Shown piece after piece: positions 45,475 through 57,100 of a stretch of 64,000 bases of DNA (positions within the stretch are counted from its first letter, which is position 1; every line of letters starts with the position of its first letter). Source of the stretch: Gnetum montanum (lineage: Eukaryota; Streptophyta; Gnetopsida; Gnetales; Gnetaceae). Location: NCBI GenBank assembly GCA_015680685.1, contig MNCI01023634.1, forward strand, positions 1-64,000. Reading direction: 5' to 3'. The notes beneath the pieces are model-generated. The model searched no databases. It saw nothing but the letters and a program-made list of their open reading frames with translations, and was not told the origin of the DNA. A program made the position numbers and the translations under genes.

Positions 45475-47490
45475 CTACAATCACACGAGTCAAGCGTTAG
45501 TAAGGTTATTTTTAAAGTCAAGTTATACCTTACTACTTGCCTTTATTAATGATCTTATGTTATTATGTGTGATCATGCCTGAAAGTTTGTAATAATGAGT
45601 CCTGTGACTTAGGTAGTTTCCATTTTTAAATTCCCGGTATACCTAAGGATTAAATGATTTTTAGGCACAATTATTCTAAGTGTTATAGTTAATTACCCTA
45701 GATGATGTCCTTTGGGTGATGATTAAATTTCAAGAAAGTTGGGCACTTTTCGACAAGTGTCCCTCCCCCACGACTAAACTGAACACTCCAAGTTCAAGCA
45801 GGGTCAAATAGAATTAAAATTGGAGTACTAGCGAGCAAGATATGAGTAGAAAAGCAAGGGTCATACAATCGCAAGTCACAGAGAAAAATTTCAAAAACTC
45901 CCCCTCACGTGAATGACAAAATGATGCTAAGTGTTGCGGGGGGGGGGGGGGGGTTAACTTATTTATAGGCGACGGGGACGTGATATCGCGTACAATACAT
46001 CACGTACGTGATATCACGTCCTTAGTGACATGGGACACCATGAAAATACTGACTTTTTAAAGGTTTTTCTTGAAATTAACGTTGGAAGTTAAGGACATTG
46101 GCTATGATCAAGGTGTTCTAGGGCAATTTCATTAGTTCAAAAGGCATCATTAATGATAATGGTGTGGATTTGATCAATAAAACCTTGGGTGGTAAGAAAA
46201 AGGGTATGTAATGGTACATTGGAACGTTGAAATTTAGAGGGATAATAGTAGGGAAAGAACATTATGAAAAATCATGCTAAGGGTAAGAAATTGTGTGTGT
46301 GAGCTATGTCCTAAGTGAAGATCACAAAAGATTACACAAGTGGATCCTCCCCAAAGCAGGTTTCAACCTATAATGCCCTTATGTAACCACACTGAAAGTG
46401 TCCGTGGGCACTAGAAGAAATAAACGTAATCCTCACTAACTCCACAAAACACACACATGTAATTATCACCAGAATGAGATGAAAATTCTATGCTACACGA
46501 GACACGAGCTACAATTACATGAACAGTGAGATGAGACGAAGTATAGAAGGGATCGTAGAGATTGGGACATGAGGTAACTGACCCAGGGCATAATGAATCC
46601 TGCGTGTAAAGCATGATTAACATGTCATTAACTCGTCATTCGAAGATTAGGACCAAGTCCATTCCTCTAATCAGTGACATCGCATTGTTTCATCCCATGA
46701 TGAGCAACTATAAGAGTACCATAACAACAAGGGGTATGATCCTTGGCGTTTTGTTCAAGGGAGGAGTGATTTTTGTTTTGTGGCACTTTCTTTTTCTTTT
46801 TCTTTTTTTTTTCTTTTTTTTTTTGAATATTGGATCCAAAGAAGCCGCCAACCTTCAAGCATGGGTGCATGTCTTTCCAGTGGGATCCCCTAGAACAACA
46901 TTGGATTTTTGAATGCCCTTTTAATTACTCTTACTCCCATTTTTTGTTAGATCTACAAGGATCTTAGTACAACCATGTTGCATGATAGCTCTCACAGACA
47001 TCACCAAAGAGAATCCGCAAGTCCCCTTGATGTCACACCCTAATCATTTCCTCTTGGTCCATCCTTCTTCATTCTGGGTACAATGAACACAAAATTAATT
47101 TTAAGTTTTAAAACTGTCAAGAATATCACTGTACCCTCGGACAGAACCTCTTATTTGTAGAGTGGATGAGTGGGTGTAATGAGCTCACTATCCAAATAAT
47201 TGATCATTCGAGACTTAATAACATAGAACATACCTCAGCCAATGATCCACATGTGTGTTTTATTCATAGATGAGATTACTTACAAAAACATAAAAAGACA
47301 AAAACACAAAAAGATACAATGATAAAACAAAAAGTTGTAAAATCAAAGAAAAATAAAAATGGTTATTAATCCTGCTTGTTATTAGAATGAGGGATATCCC
47401 TCATAGCTAAACGGTTGAGGACGACAAGGATTAATAATTGATGATGGGGATCCTTGCATTTTGGAAATATTGGGGCCCAGTCATACTTAC
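45475..47490. other. Element B central region: leader of the additional ORF and non-coding sequence
   Basis: No conserved coding sequence. From 45968 to 45475 (minus strand) it would form the leader, and probably an intron, of the additional ORF. Includes a run of 16 G at 45938-45953 and a T/C-rich microsatellite at 46790-46824. 46030-47490 has no recognisable domain; reverse transcriptase and integrase, which should lie here in an autonomous Athila element, are absent. Confidence 0.5.
45938..46019 (-). promoter_or_regulatory. Internal copy of the LTR promoter module upstream of the additional ORF
   Basis: On the minus strand GATATCACGT and ACGTGATG palindromic blocks (46018-45999), GTACGCGATATCAC (45993-45980), then the TATA box CTATAAATAAG (45968-45958). 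This is the same order and spacing as in the U3 of the LTRs at 42620-42511 and 49933-49841. It is followed by a C run (45953-45938) and lies about 480 bases before the likely first coding exon of the additional ORF. The surrounding 45770-45960 text is not LTR sequence, so only the promoter portion is shared. A role as a separate promoter for the additional ORF is inferred. Confidence 0.6.
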
Positions 47491-48175
47491 CCTATCGGGT
47501 TTCACACACTTGATTATAATGAGCACAGTGGAGCAATTTATACGATGTAGTTCCTGGATAATGAGTTGAACCACTATGATATTTGAGACCGTTAGATGGT
47601 ATGTAAGGATTAGGATGATGCCTCCCATTGTTGTGTTCATTGGGCCATATGGTTGTTGGAGTGTTAGGTGGTGGCTTTGATGAAATTACATGAGGCATTG
47701 GATTCAAAGATAAGGGTGCACCACAGTGTTGAGCTTGTGATGAGTTGGAGGATGCAGTGGCCTCTAAACTATGTTGTCCCTTTTTACAGCCGTGTTTAAA
47801 GAAGGGGCGCTTTTGATGTTGCTGAGGTTTCTCACTGCTGTTGGCAGTAGTAGTACAAGTAGCGTTCATGGGTTGTTGCGGTGGTGCAGACACCTTAGGA
47901 ACAATTGGTGGCAAGGTGGAAGGAGGGAAAGGATGAGAATGTTGAAAGTTAGAAGGAGTATAAGGTGCACAAGGTGGTGGTTGTGTTGGAGGCATGGGTT
48001 AATAGTATTGAGGAGAATGGTATTGTGGTGAGATAGAGTGTGTTGGCCCAGTTAGAAAAATAGGATGTTGAACAAGATAAGCATTTGGGTTCAGATGATA
48101 TGAAGGGTGTTTCCAATCTAGTGGTGGTCCCCCCCGCAACTGGGATTTTCGCCACTGTGATCGAACATAGTATCT
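47491..48175 (-). pseudogene. Element B proline-rich segment after gag
   Basis: Minus-strand frame 47995-47492 (167 codons) begins MPPTQPPPCAPYTPSNFQ and stays rich in proline, histidine, asparagine and threonine, with GCKKGQHSLEA as the only basic patch. It follows the gag relic at a distance typical of a gag C-terminal linker. No zinc knuckle or protease motif is seen. It could be a disordered gag extension or simple low-complexity sequence that has stayed open. Confidence 0.35.
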
Positions 48176-48754
48176 CTATACGAACTCAAGATGTAACGTA
48201 TTTCTCCAATGCTCCTGTAAATGTAACAATATTGGGCGTTGGCCCTTGGGGTGATCATACAAGCATATGTTACATTCATACGTATGATTGACAGTTGAGC
48301 ACTTATTCCTTTCATTCTTTTTCTCCGAATGTCTACTGTTTTGTCCTGCTTCTTGGGTTGTCAAAACTCTATCTCCAATAATGTTGATAAATTCTCCACA
48401 CTTTTGATACGTCCATTCCAACATCTTATTGATCTTTGCCTCAACCTCTTCTAATGTTTGTTGCGTTGGCAAAGATGATGTTTCCACCTTGAAATTGGTT
48501 GATTTCTCCTTTTTATGATCATGGACCTTTGTTAAGTTGAGATTTTGGTCCCGTTGATGTTTTTCAACACTCTCCCATCTAGCCAATTCTCCTTCTTCTT
48601 TTGCTACTCGCTTGATAAGCTCTTGGACTTGATGGGTTCATAGTTCGTATAGTTGACCTTGGGCATACATTCCTAAGGTCTCTCTTGTTTCATTACATAG
48701 CCCATCAATGATATGGTACATTAGCCTTTCCTCGGAAAACCCATGGCCTGGACA
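48176..48754 (-). pseudogene. Athila-type gag relic (element B)
   Basis: Read right to left from the N gap: CPGHGFSEERLMYHIIDGL, then NETRETLGMYAQGQLYEL, a stop, HQVQELIKRVAKEEGELARW and ESVEKHQRDQ, followed by a lysine-rich coiled stretch (TLEEVEAKINKMLEW). Athila gag carries the same block: CPHHG followed by a hydrophobic helix, a YxGL motif, a segment ending in a conserved leucine, and an ELIxxMA helix. The N-terminal part lies beyond the 63-N gap and cannot be read in one frame. Gag builds the particle; this copy is broken. Confidence 0.65.
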
Positions 48755-48817
48755 NNNNNNNNNNNNNNNNNNNNNNNNNNNNNNNNNNNNNNNNNNNNNN
48801 NNNNNNNNNNNNNNNNN
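48755..48817. other. Assembly gap (63 N) within gag of element B
   Basis: Sixty-three N bases. The flanks are minus-strand gag, so the missing sequence should be gag. Confidence 0.95.
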
Positions 48818-49100
48818 AAGTTATGCTTTCGTGTGTTGGGATGACGTTGCTTTCATTCATGTTTATAAGAAACCCCCACTTCAGGTTGTGTACTCCAATC
48901 TTCATCGTCATATAGGTTGTTGGTTCTCCAATGAACTTCCTTACTAAGTGTGGCATTATTGTGATCTTCTAGGAAAGGCATTGTTGTAAAGTTGTGTGTG
49001 AATTTCATGTGACTTTTAATAATTATTTCTTCTAAAAGATGTATCGTTAATTCCTTTACAGCGACCTTGTATGATATAACTAATCTAGATAACTAACACT

Positions 49101-49119
49101 GTCCTCGGCAACGGCGCCA
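49101..49119 (-). other. Primer-binding site of element B (Athila type)
   Basis: Minus strand TGGCGCCGTTGCCGAGGAC, one base from the LTR edge. This is the long primer site characteristic of Athila and related Ty3/gypsy elements, differing from the usual form only in the last few bases. Confidence 0.85.
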
Positions 49120-49120
49120 A

Positions 49121-49933
49121 TGATGAGTGGTGAGGTACCCCTACACTCAACCATACGAATACGAGTGTTTTTACGCACGATCCGATTGAACTCTACAAAC
49201 GGATTAGTTGTGGCACCTAGATCGTTAACCTTAGGTCACAGTTCGCTGTCTTCTCACCTGGACTAGCATTATATTTGTCACGTATGGTTTAGTCTAGAGT
49301 GAGGTGTATGATGTGTTCCTAATCTAATGCTACTCCTAGAGGCAATGGAAGGTAATATTAACTAAGCTAGGAGGAAAGGGTAAGAAAATCTAATCTAGCC
49401 TAAGTGCGATGAACATCCGTTCCTTGATTATCCGTACACATCTTGGACTTCGTGCACGACTACCACTGGGATTACCAAGCACAGATCCTAGGTACGCTAT
49501 TGGGTTACCAAGTAGTCACACTTAAATGCTCATAATCAAGTCGTACTCATTCTGCGTTCTAATCATGAGTTTAAGGGTGAGAAAAACTAATTACGAAAGC
49601 AGTAAATAACAATTGAATAAATAAATAAACAAAGTAAATGTTGCAATGATGAAGTAATCTCAATTTTTATTTTCGGTCATGTGCATGTCCAAGTACGTCA
49701 CACTTGAATAAAGAATGCCATACAATTACATTCACCACACTGCGGGCAGACACGGGAAAATAATCTATCTTTGAAGGGATCAAACTGCCAGAGTTTAGCT
49801 ACAATCTACTCTATCGTTCTGAAACAAGGGAGAACTACCTCTTATTTATAGAATTGGCGATGGGCTGCGATATCGTGGCAGATGCGATATTGCATACGCG
49901 ATATCGCGACCCATACGATATTGCGACTCATCA
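49121..49933 (-). repeat. Element B 5' LTR
   Basis: TGATGAGTGG to CGACTCATCA. Palindrome-rich U3 at 49866-49930 and TATA box at 49851-49841 (minus strand). Compared with the left LTR it carries a 30-base difference around the ctaccactgggattaccaagc stretch (49460-49490), which is absent from 42140-42160. Confidence 0.88.
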
Positions 49934-49941
49934 TCAGTTGA

Positions 49942-50644
49942 GTTTCTTTCTTTTAATTTGTTTCCTAAAGGGTAGAGCAACCACCAAGATTATCTTCAAC
50001 CAAAATCAAAGAAGATAGAAAAAGGCTCAGAGAGCACTTTTCACAATATGCATAATGATGTATGCGTGACATGAATTTTTGCCAAAAATTACATATGCAT
50101 ATGAGTAATGTACATGGTAAAATTAAGAAATTCAGCTCGACCTTGCAATAATACACTCGACCTTGCACCTATTATTGCAATTGCTTATCACTGTTTTATG
50201 CAGGTTATATATAAAATAGTTTTTATATTATTTAAACATGTATTGTTGGGTCCCACCGCTAGGAGTAAACTGCCAAGGACACACATAGAATGTTCAAGGA
50301 TGAGTTACATACGACTCATCAACCGTTGTAGATCGGTTTACAGTTTTCCAATACTCATGCTTCCGTTGCCGACCTTTCATCCTCCTTTTACTTCACTGCT
50401 CCTGTTAATCGTCGAAGACGAGGGATTGATAGATGGAAAGTGATTGAAAAAACAGTAAGGCAAACAAAAAGCAAAAGCTTATTCACTAAGCTGCGAAGGC
50501 ATGTAGCAGGCCCGACTTTGGCCTTACTGTTTGAATCGAAGACGGCACGGAAGACAGCACAGAAGTAGAAGTAGAAGCAGAAACAGCGGCGGAAGAAGCA
50601 AAGAGAAGAATATCAAGCAAGTGATTGGCCGGGCCGCATCAGCC
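49942..50644 (+). promoter_or_regulatory. Upstream region of the KUP/HAK gene; candidate TATA box at 50206-50217
   Basis: Non-coding, 700 bases between element B and the start codon. The sequence tatatataaaat at 50206-50217 is the best TATA-like site. Two copies of ctcgaccttgca (50135-50146 and 50156-50167) lie upstream of it. Near the start codon the composition turns GA-rich (50540-50610), typical of a plant 5' leader. The promoter call rests on position only. Confidence 0.3.
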
Positions 50645-52860
50645 ATGCCTGAATCCAAGACAGAGGCAGAGGCAGACGCACAAAATCGCAGGGACGGGGA
50701 AGTGGAAGATGACGATAGACATGAACAGCCTCTTCCTCCTCCTCATCATCAGCAGCAGCAAGTCACTGGTGTGTGGGCAAATATGATCCGTAGCAGATTT
50801 AGACACAGAACTATTACCATGCCAGAGGAGGAGGAGGAAGAAGAAGAAGATGGCGACAGCGATGATGCAGCAGAGCAGGAGCATGATGAGGAGGAGGAAG
50901 AAGAAGAGGAGGAGGAGGACGACGATTCCGATTACGATGGGAACATGGAGCCGAGGTTAATCAGGACGGAACCTATTCTCGATTCCTTGGATGTAGAGGC
51001 CATGGAAGTTCATGGGGTTCACAAGGTAGGTCTCGCACAACTACCACCATTGTCTGGCGCTCCAACTGTTTTTTGTTTTTGTTGTGCTTTTGCTTTTGGC
51101 ATGATGTCCGCGCGGATCTTGGAGATGTAATTTCTGTGGTTTTATGAGGCTGTGCTAGCGGACGCAGACAAGAGGGTTTTTATATAGTTATTTGCTTCTG
51201 TTGGATTTGTTGCGTACAATGGCTTTGCTACTTATGAGTTCAGCTTATAGCACTTAGTTAGATATTTGCGGCAGCTACATTCATTTATTGCAATAATGTT
51301 CGCCCTTAAATTAATCATAGTTATACTCGATTTCATTTTTACCGTAGCAGCATCTGCTCCCTTCTCTGCGCATTATAGTATTCAAAATTCATAATTGAAA
51401 CTCTTAACACAGAATTTATGTCAAATTCGTCTTTTTCTATGTCATATGAGAGGAAGTGAGCACAATTTATATTTTCTTTTGTTTCTCTCCAGAGATTATT
51501 TCATTACCGATATCATATGCAACAACCGAGGATTATTGCTAGACTTATAAGATACCTTCTGGTATCTTTTTTTTTTCTTGTTGAAGATGCAGGCGCTGAG
51601 CATGAAAAATACTTTTCGACTGGCCTTTCAAACTCTAGGTGTGGTATTTGGTGATGTTGGCACTAGTCCGTTGTATGTTTATACGGTAGCGTTCAGTAAT
51701 GTCAGCATTGAGGAAGACATTGATATTCTTGGTGTACTTTCATTAATCCTCTACACACTGACACTTATCCCTTTGATCAAATATGCGTTCATCGTTCTTC
51801 GTGCAAATGATAATGGTGAAGGTCAGTTATGATCTGCATCATTTCCACATTTTGTTTGGTATATATATTGTTAGCTGCCATTTTTTTTATCTCAATTTCA
51901 AATAATTGTAGTTTCATCCTAATATCAAGCGCATACCGTTTAACTTGTAAGGTAGAGAATTAGAAGTATATCGTTATTATATACACATTGAACTCTAGGT
52001 GAACCTGAATTTTAGTTCAATATTCTTTTTAGTTTTTTGGAAGTAAATATAAGCTGGACAGTGTCACCCTAACTAGTGTGGCAAGATTGACAGATTTAAC
52101 ATCAAGTTAGTCCATTTTTGAAAGCTAAATTCTGAAGTTTGGGTCATGCTGGTCAAGTTGAATGTCTATTTGTTAATGTATGATATGTCAAATTTTGTTA
52201 ATGTATGAAAGCCAGTCCTGTTACTATGCATTATGTGACCGAATGCCTTGTCTATCTTCAATAGGTATAGCTTCAAATGCTTTATGATTCTTAGTTTTTC
52301 AGTTTCTATCTGTAATAGGCGTACAATTTGTCTGTTTTTATGAATGGATAACCTGCATCTCTAATTCCTTTCTTGAATAGTTAAACATCATGGGATTTGT
52401 CAAGATAATCCCCAAAATGGGATGTTCTTATTTTAAGGATATGCACTTAATCTCTGCTATGGATTTGAAATACAGGTGGCACATTTGCCTTGTACTCTTT
52501 AATATGCAGGTATGCAAAAGTCAGCCTGCTTCCAAATCAACAGCCAGCAGATTCACATATTTCCAGTTTCAAGCTCAAGTTGCCTACCCCTGAGTTAGAG
52601 AGGGCTTTGACAATTAAGGAATGCATGGAGAAACATTCTGCATTAAAAATTCTTCTTTTGATTTTTGTTCTTCTTGGAGCTTCAATGCTAATTGTAGATG
52701 GGATCCTCACTCCAGCTATTTCAGGTATAGGTTTGTTACAAAAATGTGTTATTGTAAAGGCATTGTGTTGATTTTATTTTGTAAAATATTCATTTCATTT
52801 TTTTTGCAGTCATGTCAGCAATGAGTGGCCTTGTGGAGCCTGTTACGGGATTTCATGAAG
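50645..52860 (+). CDS. KUP/HAK/KT-family potassium transporter, 5' part (four exons)
   Basis: Exons: 50645-51025, 51593-51821, 52476-52724 and 52810-52860, joined in frame through GT-AG introns of 567, 654 and 85 bases; together 303 residues. The start [10 protein letters not shown] is the first ATG; the open frame upstream begins only at a TTG. Residues 1-127 are hydrophilic and very acidic (Glu/Asp runs at about 60-97) and end [14 protein letters not shown], like the KUP7/KUP12-type group. Residues 143-156 are the family signature [14 protein letters not shown], residues 163-190 the first clear membrane span, then [28 protein letters not shown] and a second span ending [14 protein letters not shown] and VMSAMSGL. 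The family normally has GDGILTP; here residue 277 is Val (codon 52694-52696). The protein should sit in a membrane and move K+. Later exons (six or more spans and the C-terminal tail) are absent to 64000, so either intron 4 exceeds 11 kb or the gene is truncated. The fourth donor (gtggtt) is weak. Confidence 0.85.
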
Positions 52861-53599
52861 GTGGTTTCAAACCCAATATCATAATGTACGGTTATTTACT
52901 AATAGTGCTAATTTTCATGAGCTATGCCACAATTGTAACCCAAACTTTAACCAACCACTTAAAATTACCACAAATTTGAAATAATTTTTTAATGGAAGTT
53001 GTCTAGGACTAACTTATCAATGCTAAGGAATTCTATACTAGTTTAGCCATATATTTATGATATATATCTATTATTTGGCCAAGAGAATCTTTTCTATTTT
53101 CAAATTAAGGAAATTCCAGAATTGATTTACTGAGAAATAATTTTTATGTTGAAACAAAATGAAAACTGATGTTAAAACAATTCTTGCCATGTCAGTTGTT
53201 GAGCCTTAAATTTTGTGTTGCTAATTGGTTGAGCCATTCCATACCCATAATAATTCCCTTAAAAACATTCATCTCTTGGCCCAGCTTTCTGATGATAATT
53301 ATGTATTTTCTATGATGAAGTCCAGCCAATTGGTAACTGGTCTCTGGGCCAAAATCTTAGTAAAAAATAATAATTCTTGTGAAAATGTCCATCTCTTGGC
53401 TCACTGCTATGACTATAATTGTTTATTTTTTCATTACAAAGGCCAGCCAACTGGTAATTGTTCTCTTGACCAAAATCATGGGCTTATCTGGTTGTAGATG
53501 AGGCATGTAAGTTTAGTCTTTATACTCTTTAAACTTCTGTTCATATGGTGCAGCCCATGGCCATTGTGCTTATATTTTGAAATCCATATGCTAGCTTTC
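52861..53599. other. Start of KUP/HAK intron 4, no exon recognised
   Basis: AT-rich intronic sequence. It contains a diverged direct repeat: catctcttggcccagctttc / gatgataattatgtattttc (53268-53307) and catctcttggctcactgcta / tgactataattgtttatttt (53390-53429), each followed by ccagccaa-tggtaa and a tgg/gacc block, offset about 122 bases. No further transporter exon is seen. Confidence 0.45.
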
Positions 53600-53676
53600 A
53601 ATGTGTGAATGCTACAAAATTCTATGGGGCATGAGAAGTGCACGATACAGTGCTACAACATGAGACCCCCTCACCC

Positions 53677-53715
<39 letters not shown>

Positions 53716-53990
53716 AAAAAGAAAAAGGAAAAAAAAAAAACCACACACACACATTGGGATACCACATTGCAATGCAATAGCATAAAGAGATGAGATAAAA
53801 TACTACAATACCATTACCTCTGTTTAACATTTGGAAAGGACCCTCTACCCATTATGGAATGCATGTGAGATATTACATGATATGCAAAACTCAAAAACAA
53901 CTAAACTTGGGAATTCACCTTATGTGAGTTAACACCCTCCATAAGTTTGGATGGTTTTAAGACTACAGCTACATGACATGAAAAATCAAA
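53600..53990. repeat. Dispersed repeat, copy 1 (fragment of a gypsy LTR)
   Basis: Matches 59480-59870 in the same orientation: ggggcatgagaagtgca against ggggcatgacaagtgca, aacatttggaaaggacc in both, and tccaccttatgtgggttaa against ttcaccttatgtgagttaa. This copy holds an A run of 34 (53678-53711) and a CA microsatellite absent from the other. The other copy lies where the 3' LTR of the minus-strand gypsy element is expected, so this is probably a piece of the same LTR family. Confidence 0.65.
53678..53711. repeat. A34 homopolymer followed by A/G-rich and CA repeats
   Basis: An uninterrupted run of about 34 A, then agaacaaaaagaaaaagg, a second run of 10 A and cacacacacaca. Length is likely unreliable in the assembly. 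Confidence 0.9.
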
Positions 53991-54133
53991 TATGTTTTTA
54001 GTGAGAAATGGAGTGCTTGGAGGAAAAGCCCTATGCAAAATGCAGATGCATCCTAATACTAACCATGGTGGCTTAGGTGGCCTTCACTCTACCATGTAGC
54101 CCATCATCTAGATGAACTATTGTGTACTCTAAA

Positions 54134-57100
54134 TTATTTAAACTTTACTTTGCCAAGTGTCTTTATGAGAATTTCTGCAGCCTGCTCTGCTGTTGCAATA
54201 TGCTTTAGTTCAATTACCTTGTTGTGAACTAGTTTATGTAGTCTGTGTCCCTTAGTACCAATATGCCTTGTGCGATCATGATCAATAGGATTCTTAACCA
54301 TGTGAATTCTAGACTGGATATCAACAGACATTTTGTTAGTCCCTTTTGCATGAAGTTAAGAAAAACTAGCAACTTCCTCATCCACTCTGTCTTTTTCCCT
54401 GTTTCTGTGGCAGCTTTGCATTCTGCTTCTGTTAAGGAATCTGCAACTGTTTTTGCCTCTTTGATTTCTAGGAGATTGGTGAAGAGCCCAAGAAAGCTTG
54501 ATAACATGAAGTTTATTGCCTTGTATCCAAGCATTCAACATAGTCTAGAACTCTAAATCTGAATTTGCTTGCAATCTTATTTCATTGTCTCTCCTGAATA
54601 CTAGTCCAAAGTCCTTTATCTATTTTAGACATCTCAACACTATGTCACTGTATTGAAATGATTTGTCTTGGGTCTAGGCATATATTTTACAAGTATTCCT
54701 GTGGCATAAGATATATTTGGCTTGATATTGCTAACATATTTTAAGCTTCCAACTATCTTCTGTTACATTACTGCATTTATATTTGGAGACTCATTATCTT
54801 CTGTTAACTTTGGATTTTGCTGCATTGGATTAGAGATTGTTTTAGCTTTTTCCATTTCAAATCTTTCCAAAAGATAAGCGATGTACTTTTTCTACTTAAG
54901 TATGGTTTGATTTTCCTTTTGATGGACTTTAATTGCTAGGTAATGTCTCATCAACCCTAGATCAGTGATCTCAAATTCTTTTGTCAAGTTGCTCTATATT
55001 TTTTTAATGCATGTTTCACTTTCACCCATGATCAAGTTGTTGTCCACATATATAAGAAGTATGTGTTTCTACCATTTGTGCATCTGATGAATAATGTTGC
55101 ATTCACATCTTGGTAGTTACACTTTTGAAAGGCCAAATTTGCTAAGCTTTTATTCAACTTAGTGTACCAAGCATGAGGTGCCTATTTCAGACCATGCAAG
55201 AACTTCTTCAAGTTGCACACATTTTACTCCTTCCCTTCTACTTTGAATCCTTCTAGCTGAGACATGTAGGTCTCCTCCTGCAAATCTTCATTGAGGAATG
55301 TGTTTTTTTACATCAGCTTGATGTATTTTCCATTCTTTCTATGCAATCAATGCAATAAGAGTTTGGATGGTTTGCTGCTTAATTGTTGGTGCAAATACTT
55401 GTATGTAGTTGATGCCATGTTTTTCATGAAACCTTTGAGAATCAACCTGGCCTTATGCTTGTCAAATGTTCAATATTATTTGTATTTGTCTCAGCAAACC
55501 CATTTATTTAGTTTGTACCACTTTCTTGCCAAGTGGCAAATTAATCAATTCCCATTGCTCCTCACCAATCATGATATTTCACTGTTTCCTTGAAATTGGT
55601 TGGTTCTATACCACAAGTGAGATAAAGTTTTGTAGGTTCTGTTTCATCCTCCTGTTACTTGATGAGTTGCACTCAACAATGAGTGCCTATTTTGCCAACT
55701 TCATTTAGCCTAAGATCCTTGAAAAGTTGATAGGCTTCCCAACTTTCCTTACTTGCGAGGTTTTGAGGAATATGCATGGTACCCTCTTTATTGATGTCAA
55801 AATCAGAGTCTTGAATGTGTTGTCTTCCTATTGCAACTTGTTGCTCTAGTAAGTGGTATAGCCATCTTGTTGTAGACTCCAAGATTTGTGATAAAATCAT
55901 CACAGTGAGAGGGTTACTTTCCCTTCCAAAGACTTAAATCTTTGCATACATGTCACCTAGAGTATGGCCATCATGCTTTAACCCTAGGCTTTGGATCGCT
56001 CATCTAACACGATGAGTTCCTTCTCTATCTTGGCAAAGATGACATCTCATGAGATTACAATCTTTATTGCAGCGAAAAGAACACCTCGTAATCCTTTGTG
56101 TTTGTGCCATATCTGATGAAGAGTTTTGGTTGTGCATGTGGTTTCAGTTTGTTCATGTGTTTAGGTAATATGAATGCATAGCATTGTGAAGAAAAAATTT
56201 TAAAACTTTTCACACTAGGAGCCTTTCCCATCCACATTTCGTTAGGTGCTAATCTGTGTTTTCTTGAGACATTATGCATAGGCTCCAACTTCCTTGTGGA
56301 TTCTTTGTTGCTCCTCTTGAATGGTTGCCTTGTGACTTTGCCCATGATGCAAGCCTTGCATTTTTGAGTCTTTGTCTACACATCTTTTGGAACATCATTA
56401 AGTTTGCATATCATTAACAATGGTACATGCCCCAATTTGGCATGCCAAAGTGCCTCCTAATAGAGCTTTGCTATTGTCTAAATCTCAGCTACCATGAAAT
56501 GGTATATAGCATCCACATAATATTGTGAAACAATTTGTCCTTCTTGACTTTTTGGTGCTATGCTATTCAAGTACATGAGTTTGTCCACTAGTTATCTTGT
56601 GAGATACTTGATGCCATTTGTTGTTACATCTACATTTCCATCTGTTACTTTCATGGATATATGAAACCTTTCTTAACCAATGTACTTAATGATGACAAAT
56701 TTTGCTTCAAATTGAGTATGAAATTTTTTTCCTCAACTAGAGTCCCTTTGCTTCATCAAAATGATTTATTAACATAGTGCCAGTTACTTTAACTAGTTGT
56801 GAAATTGTGTCTACCATCTTAACAAATCCATGATACTTGTTTAATTTGTAGAACAAGGTTTTTTTGGGAGTTGTTTTGAGTTTCTCCTATGTCAAGTATC
56901 TAACAATTAGCTTCACATGTTGTAGCAGTATTTGCACAATCAATGATATTAGTTCGATTATTGAGTAGACAAGTTCTTTCACAAATGTTAGACCAAAAAA
57001 GGGTTGATCATCTTCTATCAATAACATGCACATGTACTATAGAGATTTGCTCACAATCATTTGAATTTGACTCCTTCCTAGTTTCTTCCACTTGATTTGC

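Larger units (their letters stand above)
41810..49936 (-). mobile_element. Element B: Athila-like LTR retrotransposon with an additional ORF
   Basis: LTRs of 811 and 813 bases (about 92% alike by eye) enclose 6.5 kb. The sequence gttga lies at 41805-41809 and again at 49937-49941; the second is separated from the LTR edge by an extra tca, which may be LTR-derived. The primer site (49101-49119) and polypurine tract (42621-42630) both set the direction to minus. In that order it has an Athila-type gag relic (48754-48176), a proline-rich segment (47995-47492), a non-coding stretch with an internal LTR-like promoter (46019-45958) and an additional ORF (45474-42783). No protease, reverse transcriptase or integrase is recognised. 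A 63-N gap lies at 48755-48817. Its right end is about 700 bases from the start codon of the potassium-transporter gene. Confidence 0.85.

Noticed and set aside
46667-46912. Open frames with poly-lysine or poly-phenylalanine
   Set aside because: Caused by the T/C-rich microsatellite at 46790-46824.
50531-50644. Arg/Ser-rich extension (RRRHGRQHRSRSRSRN) upstream of the transporter start
   Set aside because: The frame is open but begins at TTG; no ATG precedes 50645, so it is treated as 5' leader.
50639-50884. Minus-strand open frame rich in leucine opposite transporter exon 1
   Set aside because: Antisense shadow of the acidic repeat (GAG codons read as CTC).
51026-51130. Continuation of transporter exon 1 to a stop at 51128
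   Set aside because: The extension ([10 protein letters not shown] onward) has no transporter similarity, whereas splicing at cacaag/gtaggt joins in frame to the [10 protein letters not shown] exon. Retention of the intron would truncate the protein.
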